The notes beneath the pieces were generated by a model, which did no database searches, had not been told where the DNA came from, and saw only the letters and a program-made list of their open reading frames with translations. A stretch of DNA of 64,000 bases from Exserohilum rostratum. Lineage: Eukaryota; Ascomycota; Dothideomycetes; Pleosporales; Pleosporaceae. Position numbers and translations under genes: made by a program. The DNA lies in the NCBI GenBank assembly GCA_026367775.1, contig CP111156.1:248001-312000 (forward strand), given 5' to 3'. The number at the start of each line of letters is the position of its first letter. Position 1 is the first letter of the stretch. This document shows positions 1 to 9,816 of the stretch, piece by piece.

Positions 1-581
1 TTCGATCCCGATGGCATGTTTTTGAACGAGTTTTTTGAGAGCCTGTTTGTGGGTCGAATTTGAGAAAATACTCAAATAGAGTCGTTGACGTATACTTTTG
101 TGGGCCGTCTCTTCTATAGCTTCACTTCCTAGCTTTTAGAAAATAAAAAACTGCCTGGAATCTGTTTCGAGTTCTTTAGCTATCTTCTCGCGCGAGGACA
201 CTATATGGTGCGCAAAATGATGCGAGACAGTGTCATCTATTCTGCATGTCTATTAGTGAATGCGATGACACTATCACACGGACGTCCCGTACTGAACGTT
301 CCGGGTGGATTACAAATGTCTTTAATCCTGTCTCAATGTGTTATGTCATGTGATTGGGTAAGTGTCGTCAGTCGCTCGCAACGGCTTCAGCAACTGATCT
401 GTAGAGCCTGCTGACTGCATGGTCGACAGTGCTGCACTCAACACCAGTGCCTGGACTATACAAACATTACGTTCAGCTTTACTAACTATGTATTACTAAA
501 GTTATTCTAGTTGTAGTATTAAGCCTAGAATTATTCAATCGCTTCGTTGTAAGACCAGCCTATCCACACGCTGCAGCTATC
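1..581. other. Gene-free left edge with one imperfect inverted repeat
   Basis: No open frame here looks like a protein family I recognise. The only structure is an imperfect inverted repeat: GACAGTGTCATC at 226-237 and GATGACACTATC at 264-275, 12-base arms with one mismatch around a 26-base loop. It may be a chance hairpin or part of a degraded element. The last bases are the 3' flank of the peroxygenase gene that ends at 582. Confidence 0.4.
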
Positions 582-1349
582 TCAGACATCAACAACAACG
601 TAATACAACAATTGAAAGGCATAAAATAAGAGCCGCGTCAAAGTTCTCGTGTTGTAGTTGTCCAAAATAACGTCTGGGATTCTCTCCTCCTCGTAAAAGG
701 TCTTCACAACATCCTGTTCCAACCTACCACCAGTATCTGCCGTATTGAGAAACGAGACAGTCTGTATAATGTTCACGAACCAGAGGTTCCAAGGCAGAGA
801 GGCTCCTCCTTCAGCCTTACGTTCTCGCTTGCGACGGTTGTAGGACTTGGCCAGGGTCTGTACCGTGAGCGATCTGCCATGGGCATCATCAAGCATCGCC
901 TGCAACATGGCCGGCTGGAAAGTGTAATTGTCACCTTGACGGGCATCCAGTCGGGTCATGGAAGCGTCGTGCTCGATGGCGTTATGTAGACGCATGTCGA
1001 ACAGGTCAAATGTGCCGTCCGGGCGAATAATCTGGTTCAGGGGTCTGGCGATGGCTGAGGCGAGGGCTTTATCTTGATGCAGGGCAGTCATGCATGCCTC
1101 CTCAACTTGTGGAATAGTGATGTTCTTGCCATTGCGCGGTCTGGAATTTGTTAATCTAGTTCGCGATGGCAAAAGCTTAACTTACAGATAACCTTGGTTG
1201 GCGAGAGCATTCAAGGCAGGGCAAGGGCCTCGGTCCCGAATGTTTCCACGAGCATAATAATGCTTGGCATCAATATTTGTAAGCTCCTTATTGTTGGCTG
1301 TGCCAGTGGTGAACAACCCTCTGATGAGGTTAAAGAATTGTAGATGCAT
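582..1349 (-). CDS. Heme-thiolate peroxidase / unspecific peroxygenase-like protein (Peroxidase_2 family)
   Basis: Two exons, 1349-1186 and 1140-582, joined over a 45-bp GTAAGT...CAG intron; 240 residues, the size of the short fungal peroxygenases. The start is the ATG at 1349. The proximal motif PCPALNAL places the heme-thiolate Cys at about residue 43, and the EHDAS motif (residues 111-115) is the family's second signature. Family members use H2O2 to oxygenate or halogenate organic substrates, including fatty acids and secondary metabolites. There is no clear signal peptide, so an intracellular role like that of StcC-type members is possible. The segment that normally carries the acid-base Glu (Gly-Glu before the EERLP-like motif) reads Ile-Gln here, so activity may be altered. 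It is divergent from the alpha-dioxygenase-like gene starting at 1860, which suggests co-regulation. The family call is secure; the substrate is unknown. Confidence 0.85.
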
Positions 1350-1859
1350 CTTGCCACAAAAAAGACCTGCAATTTGTGAAGAGCGATAACTTGGAGAAAA
1401 GTATTGAGAGACCTGCTCGCAAACTCCTTTTCGGCGTGGAGGTCAGCTAGTAGGCAACAAAGAAAACTGTTTCACGTGTCAATCATGTACGAATACAATT
1501 GTGTGGAGGCGCGCACCTGATTGGCAATGCAGATCATCACGTCAGCAATAGCTCATCGATACAGTTTCCCACTAATTACAGCTGAAACCTCAGCTTGAAA
1601 GCAGCCCAGAATGCATACAGCTGAAAGCGTAGCCCGAACACAGTCAGATGGCGTACAGCTGAAGGTGGCTTGGCAAATGTTGTCACACATTAAATTTCAG
1701 CCTGAATGCAGCAAATGGTCCTTGGGGCGCGCTCGTTGCCGAGTGTAATACTGGGTGATGTCTGCCTCCTCTAAAACATCATGGCCCATGGTACCGACTT
1801 CACAGTACAGCATCGAAACACGGACAGGAAAGCCAGACCAGCAGCATTCTGGAAAAGCA
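1350..1859. promoter_or_regulatory. Shared divergent promoter with three TACAGCTGAA boxes
   Basis: This 510-bp interval separates the peroxygenase (minus) from the dioxygenase-like gene (plus). TACAGCTGAA occurs at 1577-1586, 1616-1625 and 1654-1663, a spacing of 39 and 38 bases, and a weaker relative (CAGCCTGAATGCAG) sits near 1690. The core CAGCTG is a palindromic E-box, the site type bound by bHLH factors. The sequence between the boxes is also loosely repeated (GCAGCCCAGAATGCA, GTAGCCCGAACACA), so the block looks like a decayed tandem repeat. A regulatory role is inference. Confidence 0.5.
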
Positions 1860-3895
1860 ATGGACTCACCAAACTTCAGACCATCTTTTTTTGAAAGAGT
1901 TCTCATTTCTATATTTCATTTCATAAATCTATTCATTCCCTGGCACCGCCTACCTACCCTCCTCGGAGTTTTGAACCTCGACGCTCTGAGAATCGAATTG
2001 CGCAATTACAATCTCCACGATGGTTACGCCTCTGCTGATGCTCAAGGCAAGCTAGGAGAGATACCATCGACTGAAAAGCGATACATCGGGACTCGCCACT
2101 CGGATGGTCTAGATAATTCTCTCGAGTTACGGAAAATGGGATGCGCCGGCATGCGTTTTGGTCGTAACTTTGCTCGCAAGAATTGTCCTAAGCCAACAGA
2201 TGATGAATTGTTGAATCCAAACCCTCGTGTCGTGAGCCAGGCCTTTATGGCAAGAACGTCGGAAGAGTTTAAGCCTGCGACTACGCTCAATTTATTGGCT
2301 GCAGCATGGATCCAGTTCCAGGTTCATGACTGGTTCAACCACGCAAACGTACGCTCTACCATTATAGCAGAATAACGATAAGCTGATGAGACCAGAGTGA
2401 GAACGCGTATGACATCCCACTGCAAAAAGGTGACACGTGGCTCGAGGACCACAGCTATATGAAGTTGTTCAAGACCAAGCCCGACGGTGTCCTAGACCCC
2501 TCGGATGAGTTCTGTCCTGGCTACCGCAACCTGAACACTGCTTGGTGGGATGGCTCGCAGATCTACGGCTCAAGCGAGAGTGTCACGATGAGCTTGAGAG
2601 GCGAAGCTCCACACGGCAAGCTTCTCCTGGAGAAGGTCGGAAAAGAAGCCAGGTTCCTCCCACGAAATCCAGACGGCACTCCAAAGACTGGCTTCAACGA
2701 TAACTGGTGGCTCGGCGTAGAGATGCTCCACACTCTCTTTGCCCTTGAGCACAACGCTATCTGCGACAAGATTCTCGAGGGTCATCCTGATTGGACAGGG
2801 TAAGCACATGCATTCATCAAGCCGTGGGCCAGTTGATACTGATGGTGTGCAGCGACCAAATCTTCGACAAGGCCCGTATTGTAAATTGCGCTCTAATGGC
2901 CAAAATTCATACAGTCGAATGGACACCAGCCATTTTGGCTCACCCTGCACTTCAGATCGCCATGTCTGCCAACTGGTGGGGCATTGCTGGCGAGAAGCTC
3001 ACCAAGGCAGTCGGACGCATCTCGAAGACCAGTGAAGCCATCAGCGGAATACCGGGTTCGGGTGTCGACCATCACGGTATACCGTACTCACTAACCGAGG
3101 AGTTCGTTTCAGTATATCGCATGCACTCTCTGATCCCAGGTAAGCCCTTTTGATCATCCTGTGAGTCATTCGGACTGACTGTGGCCAGATAATATCGCAT
3201 TGTTTGGGGCTGCTAGTGGGAAGCACATCAATACTATACCAACTGAAGATGTGGTTTTCACGAAATCGCTCGATCCTCTTAAGGACGGTATGACCTGGGC
3301 AGATGCTTTCTATTCTTTCGGAATCAATTACCCTGGCGCCATTACCAACAACAACTACTCCATGCTCATGCAGCGCCTTAGCACTCCTGACGGTCAGCTC
3401 CGTGACATGGGCACAGTGGACATCCTTCGAGACCGTGAGCGTGGCGTCCCAAGATACACGGCCTTCCGCCGCCTGCTTCGTATGACTGTCCCCAAGACAT
3501 TCGAAGAGTTGACCGGCGGTAAAAAAGAACTTGCTGCGAAGCTTAATGAAGTCTATAATGGTGATATTGACAGGGTCGATACGTTGGTCGGGTCACATAG
3601 CGAGCCACTACCGCAAGGCTTCGGCTTCAGTGACACAGCATTCCGCATCTTCATTCTGATGGCTAGTAGACGCCTGAAAAGCGATCGCTTCATCGCTGGA
3701 GCTTGGAATGCTGATATGTATACTAAAGAGGGTTTTGAATGGGTGCAGAACACCACCATGAGCGACGTGTTGGGTCGTCACTTTCCACAGTTGAGGAAAG
3801 TCATGCCGGAAAAGACTAATGTCTTTGCACCGTGGGAGAAGCTACCAGAGTCAAAGGCATATTCAGGCATCGAGACGAATGCTCCTCGCTCGTGA
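1860..3895 (+). CDS. Alpha-dioxygenase-like fatty-acid heme oxygenase (animal heme peroxidase superfamily)
   Basis: Four exons, 1860-2348, 2396-2799, 2853-3139 and 3189-3895, with introns of 47, 53 and 49 bp; 628 residues, the size of plant and fungal alpha-dioxygenases and much shorter than the linoleate diol synthase fusions. QFQVHDWFNH (distal His about 156) and SVYRMHSLIPD (catalytic Tyr about 386, proximal heme His about 389) give the full Tyr/His set, equivalent to the YxxH of cyclooxygenases. Alpha-dioxygenases add O2 to the alpha carbon of fatty acids to give 2-hydroperoxides. An N-terminal amphipathic or hydrophobic stretch (residues 10-40) could be a monotopic membrane anchor. There is no P450 domain. 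In-frame ATGs exist at 1758 and 1788; 1860 was chosen because the conserved part begins just after it. The divergent peroxygenase neighbour suggests an oxylipin-related pair. Intracellular localisation is likely. Confidence 0.85.
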
Positions 3896-4193
3896 GTCGT
3901 TCCTCAAGGTACAAGGGGCTTGACTTGCAATACGACATGGACTATATTAGGTAATACATGGAGCAGAACAAGCTAGCAATGGTCGCTGTAGTTGTTTTTT
4001 CAATCTTGAATTAAATGTTCATACTAAAACTTATGCTTCCGGTCGCGTAGTAAAGTTGCCGCTAACATGGTATCTAAAGTAGGTTCTTGTGACTAATCAA
4101 GGCATTGACAGTAACCCATATATTGAATAGAGGCATATGTATTGCCTCAGTTCATTGGACAACTCTGCGTATCATTTATTCAGATGTAGTAAA

Positions 4194-5526
4194 CTAAGCC
4201 TTAGCCTTGAAACCTCCTTTTGGGAATGGCACAATCTGCTCCTCGGTTGTGTGCCTCGCTTTGCCAATTGACACTGTCCAGTTCTCCTGGTCAAAGATGG
4301 TGTACACACTACGAAGAAAAGGGTCTCCCATTGTGCTGATGGTGTCACCTCGAGGCGTCATAAAAACGCCACATGTTCCATCAGCAAACTTGGATACGAG
4401 GCTGGACAGCAGGACGTCGATCTTTCCAGCAGTGCCAAACTCGACGGAAATGTAGCTCTTGGAGTGGCTAGGGTCACGGTACAAGCAGTCGACGACCTGG
4501 ATACGCTTTGCATTATCACCGTTGTCGCGACCACCAAGTCCATGATAGACAGCCCGGAAAATCGTTTCGGTCATGTACCAGCTGGCGATACCGGTGTCAA
4601 GCAAGACAGGAACGCCAGTGCCCTTCTCTCCGTACGTTTCCGAAGTACGGTTGCCGCCGTCAAGAACAACCTCGATTGCAGTGACGTTAACACTGTTGGT
4701 TTGGGTATTGGCGAGGTCAGCGCTATGCGGATCCACCATGTCCAGCGTAAACAACTCGCCATCCACCTTTGCTTTGTCGTAGGCGCCACCTATGAGCATC
4801 TGTGCATTGGTGACGTTGGCTTCATCCGGTCCAAGGTAGATACTTGTGGCCATGGTATCGATTATCGAGGCATTTTTCATTTGGGGTAGCAGGTGAGGTC
4901 CTGCCCATGTGCATCGAGGACCACCCATATTGCAGTCCAGCGACAAACCTAGATATCACAAACAGGTCGTCAGCAAATGTTTGTTGAGAGGAAAGGATCT
5001 TTTATCATACCAAGAATCGTCGCAGTTGGGACTGGAGCTCGCTCAGGGAATCCATACGCAGATGTGTACCCAAAGTACATGTTCGGCATGGTAACACCGC
5101 CCAGGACCAAGGTGTCGTTGAGATAGTCGCCATAACCATATGAAATCAAGGCGTCCTGGAATCCTATCCCTTCCCAGCGACAAGTCCTGAAAAGTCTCTG
5201 GTTAGACTTAGCGAGCAAATTGTCTCAAAAGCGATCACTTACGAAGAAGTCAAGTTGTTGAACGTGCCAAAAGTACTGCATGGCTTCGAAGCTCGAGCGC
5301 ATACTGTGTTGCGCGGGTCGAGGAAGGCATACCGTGGGCTACCGGTATCGACTTTCAGGTATTCCTTCTGAGGTGGCGTTCCCACTTGGAATTCTGCGTA
5401 GTATGCAGTGAGGTCTTTGTCTCGAATCATAGGCACAGCAATCACGCCCGCGGGAAGGTCGGCTGCAACAGCAGGAAGCGCGACCGCAGCCAGCAGCGCC
5501 AGTGAGATTGTTTTGATATCCGCCAT
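4194..5526 (-). CDS. Secreted pepsin-like aspartic protease (family A1)
   Basis: Three exons, 5526-5243, 5186-5011 and 4948-4194 (introns 56 and 62 bp), 404 residues. The N-terminus has a hydrophobic signal peptide of about 21 residues with an Ala-Val-Ala-Ala cleavage region. The first catalytic motif is VDTGS (Asp about 60) and the second is LLDTG within exon 3; the flap region reads SYGYGDY. Several NxT/NxS sites suggest glycosylation in the secretory path. The propeptide is very short compared with aspergillopepsins. I see no convincing GPI signal at the C-terminus, which is Lys/Gly rich. It hydrolyses proteins at acidic pH by family knowledge; the substrate is unknown. It is divergent from the second, unrelated pepsin gene at 6524. 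It converges with the dioxygenase gene, with 298 bp between stops and no feature seen there. Confidence 0.87.
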
Positions 5527-6523
5527 GTTTGTTGCTAAAACGAGTGAAACTTTGCAAGTGCGAAAAAGATAACCACTCATCGAACTACACATTCCAACCC
5601 TTTATGTGTATGTCCGTCTCTTGGCTAATCGCTCCAAGAGTCTTGTGAATGACGCTGGTGAACCGGCATCCTTGTGGCCCATGCGACGCTAAAGAGTGGT
5701 CAAGGCTGAAGATGGGCAGTCGGTCCATATCATACGAGTACGGAAGCTCTGGACTTGCTGTCTTTTAGCCGTGGACGTGTCAAAGGGGCTCTGGATACGA
5801 CGCACGACGATAGTTCTCTCTTTTTCATACGTGGATATTCTACGCTATGAAAATATCAAGATCTTACATCATATCACTCTCACTGATGTATCACTCAAAT
5901 GCGACCATCAATAAAAAGTACCTCTTTGCTGGGCCAGACACGGCATGAACACGAAACATTAGTTCACAGATCCCAGCGGGAGTCCAATTATACCCATAAT
6001 CGCTTCACCGACCTGATTGGCTTGTTGTTCCCACTTTTAGACCATGGGTGGATTTGATTAGCGGATAATCTCTACAGCATAAACAACCAGGTCAAATAAG
6101 GTTCTTTTTATAGCATAGTGGGTTCGGTGTGATACCGAATTTGCTATTTCGGTGGCTTTCTCCTATTACGCTCTCATCCTTGCTTCTGAATACGATGTTG
6201 CTAACTGGATTTGACATGGGAATTGACCTGTACGGAAATCACGGAACTACCCTGGTGCGCCAAGAGTTGACATTCGTCACATCTTTACCATATGTGTACT
6301 AGGTTGATGGACCCAGCGAGTGCAATACGGCCAGAGTACGGATATCCATGATCGTAATCTAAGTGGACCATGATGCAAGCAAATGTCACCTTCGCGACAA
6401 AATGTCAGGTTACAGAGACACGCATAGATACATACATAAATCCAAGCTCATCGCCTACCCACGTAACGATAGCTCAACAACAGTTTTCCTTTCAGACTCT
6501 TCGTTGCCTTTCCCAAACACATT
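5527..6523. promoter_or_regulatory. Divergent promoter region of the two pepsin genes
   Basis: A 997-bp gene-free interval between two divergently transcribed protease genes. It contains AT-rich tracts and an inverted CCAAT-like GATTGG near 6014. No repeat or further gene is visible. It probably holds both promoters, but no specific binding site can be claimed. Confidence 0.4.
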
Positions 6524-7717
6524 ATGTCACGTTCGAATAGTCTTACAGCCAAGCTCGCATTGGCGACGCTTATGTCGTCTGCGTGCGCCCTCGTACCAGA
6601 ACCTCGAGGCGAAACGTTCAGTGTCGATGCCTTCGCAGCACCTGCGCCACAACAATTCGATCCTACGGCCGAGCTTCGCACACTTTGGTCCAAGTACCCC
6701 GCCACGGGACGTATCGACAAGAGACAGGCAGATCTTGTAGCCCAGGAAGGGTCCGCCATTGTTCACTCCGTTAACTCTGGTCTATCCTATCTTGTCCCTA
6801 CCGTTATCGGAAACCAAACTTTCCGATTGATCTACGATACTGGCTCCGCCGACTTATGGGTGTATTCGAACGTAACATCCCCCGTCCAGGACTCAGACAA
6901 AACCTTTTACTTCCCATCTTCTTCAGCAGAATTGCTTGCCAATTATACCTGGACCATCAAATACGGAGGCGGAGCCACAGCCAATGGTATCGTTTATACG
7001 GATGTTGTCAAAGCTGGTCCAGTCATAGCTGAGAAGCAAGCTGTTGAGTCGGCATTGGAAGTCCCTATCCAAGTCAACTCAGATGGTATTCTCGGTCTTG
7101 CTTTCAGCACCATCAACCAGGTGAAGCCCGTCAAGCAAACAACCTTTTTCGAAACAGTTGCGCCAACCTTGCAAAGAAAGGTGTTTGCTGCAAATCTGAG
7201 AGCCGAGGGCAATGGAACATGGGACTTTGGCTACATTGACAAGTCGAAATACACTGGAGAGATGATGTACGCTCCTGTCGTCGACAATCCAAGAAAGCAT
7301 TGGACCATTGACGTCAAAGGATTCGCGGTGGGTAACGACTCATTCGGCAGCACAACTGTTGGCAACGTCATTGTGGATTCCGGCACCTCACTCGTGTACC
7401 TTCCTCAAGCCGTTTTGGACGGCTACTACAGCCAAATTCAGGGATTCCAGAAATCATCTACCGGATTCTACACCTTCCCATGCAACGCCACACTGCCAGA
7501 CCTGAACCTCAAGATCGGCGAGGGACAGTATATTACATTCCCTGGCCGCGACATTAATTACTCCAAGGCTGATATTGTCCTGGATAGGTGTGCGGGGTCT
7601 ATATATCCTAACCTGAACATGCGCTATGCCATCTTGGGTAATTTGTTCATGAAGAACTATTACGTGGTTCATAGCATGGAGGAGAGCACTCCAAAAATCG
7701 GTTTTGCCCTCCACTAG
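6524..7717 (+). CDS. Secreted pepsin-like aspartic protease (endothiapepsin/aspergillopepsin type)
   Basis: Intronless, 397 residues. A signal peptide (about residues 1-22) is followed by a propeptide that ends at a Lys-Arg kexin-type site (residues 66-67). The mature enzyme carries YDTGS (Asp 105) and VDSGTS (Asp 285), the two catalytic aspartates, and a flap Tyr about 147 (IKYGGG). GILGLAF after the first lobe and AILGNLFM near the end are typical of family A1. The architecture is that of the acid endoproteases secreted by saprotrophic and pathogenic ascomycetes. It is clearly a different subfamily from the neighbouring protease at 4194-5526 (processing site, length and intron content differ), so the pair is not a recent tandem duplication. 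Confidence 0.93.
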   Translation: MSRSNSLTAKLALATLMSSACALVPEPRGETFSVDAFAAPAPQQFDPTAELRTLWSKYPATGRIDKRQADLVAQEGSAIVHSVNSGLSYLVPTVIGNQTFRLIYDTGSADLWVYSNVTSPVQDSDKTFYFPSSSAELLANYTWTIKYGGGATANGIVYTDVVKAGPVIAEKQAVESALEVPIQVNSDGILGLAFSTINQVKPVKQTTFFETVAPTLQRKVFAANLRAEGNGTWDFGYIDKSKYTGEMMYAPVVDNPRKHWTIDVKGFAVGNDSFGSTTVGNVIVDSGTSLVYLPQAVLDGYYSQIQGFQKSSTGFYTFPCNATLPDLNLKIGEGQYITFPGRDINYSKADIVLDRCAGSIYPNLNMRYAILGNLFMKNYYVVHSMEESTPKIGFALH

Positions 7718-8574
7718 GACCATGACATTTAGCTGTACTTTTGTAGAACATTCTATCATATCATGCTTTGAATTAGATGAATACTTTTTGTTCATGCGTG
7801 ATCCAGCTCTATATGAGGGCCAGCATAAAAAGCTACTCTAAGCTACTATTCAAGTTTTCGTGGAACATTAAATTGAATCTGAACTAACTCTGCGAGGTTC
7901 ACATATTTCCCAGGTCCACATCTGCACTCCGGTACAGGCTACGGCTATTTCATCCCTGATACCCCGGCTTGCCACGACAGCGCGAGGGAAAAGACTTCGA
8001 GAAGCCAGATGGATGTGGCACAGTGCAGTAGCAGTCTCTCAATTATTTCAACAGCTTTACAGCTGGTCTTAATCGTTATTTTTTCATCATGTAGCTTATT
8101 CTCAGCAGAGTGCTAGTGAGATGAAGAGGAAATGACAAAAGAGCTCTGGTTGAGCGGTGCGTCGTCGGCGTTGGCGTCGCTCCGTTCTACCTAAAACTTA
8201 GGCCTATTCGAAAATTGAAAGGCTATGAGAATTTATTTTCTCTCTATGAACGGATTGGTGAGATGCAATAGACCACAGTGACGCGTAAGAAGACTTTCAG
8301 GGTTGCTGCCATCGTTGTTATCAATAGAAACATGTACAGCATAACTATTTCATGGGTGAGAAGTAAAACAGACAGAGCAGCACGGTGAACAAGTTTAACA
8401 CGAATATCTCTGACAGCCTCAACCTACGTGTATTACTACATCAATCACAGCCTACCTTTCTGGAATGCATGTTAGTTTTCGCATATTGAATATCATTTGC
8501 AAATGTTACATCCATGAACTACAAACGAATGGTACCTTAAGTTAAGAACAAGAATTATGTTATCGCATGTGCTA
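7718..8574. other. Intergenic region, no gene seen
   Basis: An 857-bp spacer between the protease gene and the convergent membrane-protein gene. It is AT-rich with no credible coding frame and no clear repeat beyond a short AAGCTACT doublet near 7831. It probably contains the 3' UTRs of both genes. Confidence 0.5.
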
Positions 8575-9816
8575 TTAATCCAAATCAAATCGATGTGACA
8601 CAAAGGACCGGTGCCCTGACTGATGTCCTAGCGGCTGAAACTCGTATTCGTGTCTCTGGCTTTTCTCGTCGAATGACAGCAGCGGCTTCAAGCCATACCC
8701 AAAGTTCAATATACAGACTATTGAATTGATAAAGATCAACATTGTAAAAGCGAGAGCAACACCAGCAAATAGCAGCATCTCATTGCCCATTACAATTTGA
8801 TTATTCATCAACCCCGTTCTTAGGTAGACAATGCGATTAATAAGGTACGCAATTTCTGCCAATCGGAGCACCTGTTGGCACTAACCGTCAGATACTTTAG
8901 ATTATTTAAAGAGTAAATGGATATACTTACCAGTGCGACCATGGCACCCAGTGTGTTCTCAGATTTTGTGAAGTAGATTCCGAGCGCTACTTGTAGCAGA
9001 GCCAATGGCACCAAGCACACCATTAAAGGAAACTCGGGCACTTTGAAATGAACATCTACGATGCCGTATAATGTAACGAACGCAATGAAAAAGTAAAACT
9101 CTGTCTTGATCAATACCACGAGAACCTTGCATGTACGTTAGCATCTTATTCACATACACAAAAAGAATTCTTTAGGAGATATGCGTACCTTGTATGTAAG
9201 GAACCGCCGTCTTGTCTGCCGACTCCCACTAACGTGGCGGTAGATTGCCCATGCGAATTCTTTGTGCAACTTGTATGCAAACGCAACCAGCCCTACGGAA
9301 CAAACCCCAACAATAACCGAAGAGGTTATTAACAATGGAGATACAATCTTCCACAAGTCAACAGACAGGTCAACCAGCGTACCCGACAAACTTGAATATG
9401 CATCTCTCAGTCCATCAAGAACTATGAACGTTCGCCCATATCTCATAACGTTGAAAACCAACATCACGATATTGCTGATGCATACGCTGTACACCTGTAC
9501 ATTGTTTTTGACGCGAAGCGCATCGAATGTGAGGACTAGTTGGTAGATGAAACCGAATACTGCAAGTCCACAGTTTACGGGTACGGAAGCTTGATTCGGC
9601 ACCTCCCATGTGGGCGACGTCGACCAGGCTAGATATTTCCAGAGCACAGTACTATCCGCGTATTTCGTTAGCACGAACATGTCTTGTCCTAGAGCATTTG
9701 GTGATTGGTGGCTAGGGCAAGACATACACTTCTAATGCCGTTCCGCATATTGCTTGCGCTGTGATGATCCCGAGGAATCCCCGTTCGCTACTGGTCCTCG
9801 GCTGGTATAGGCCCAT
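8575..9816 (-). CDS. UPF0658-like multi-pass (Golgi-type) membrane protein
   Basis: Four exons, 9816-9728, 9651-9189, 9125-8931 and 8871-8575, with introns of 76, 63 and 59 bp; 347 residues. The first exon (starting MGLYQPR) and the GCTAAC branch point before the 9652 acceptor were found by eye. The protein has about seven hydrophobic segments. The pattern of a loop KLHKEFAWAIYR followed by a basic stretch and FYFFIAF matches my memory of the fungal UPF0658 Golgi membrane protein family, whose function is unknown. The C-terminal tail is hydrophilic. It lies at the edge of the AT-rich gene-poor block. The exact first intron is the least certain part of the model. Confidence 0.7.

Noticed and set aside
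1758..1859. Upstream ATGs (1758, 1788) as the dioxygenase start
   Set aside because: The extra 34 residues are polar and unlike family N-termini; 1860 directly precedes the conserved hydrophobic segment. They remain possible.
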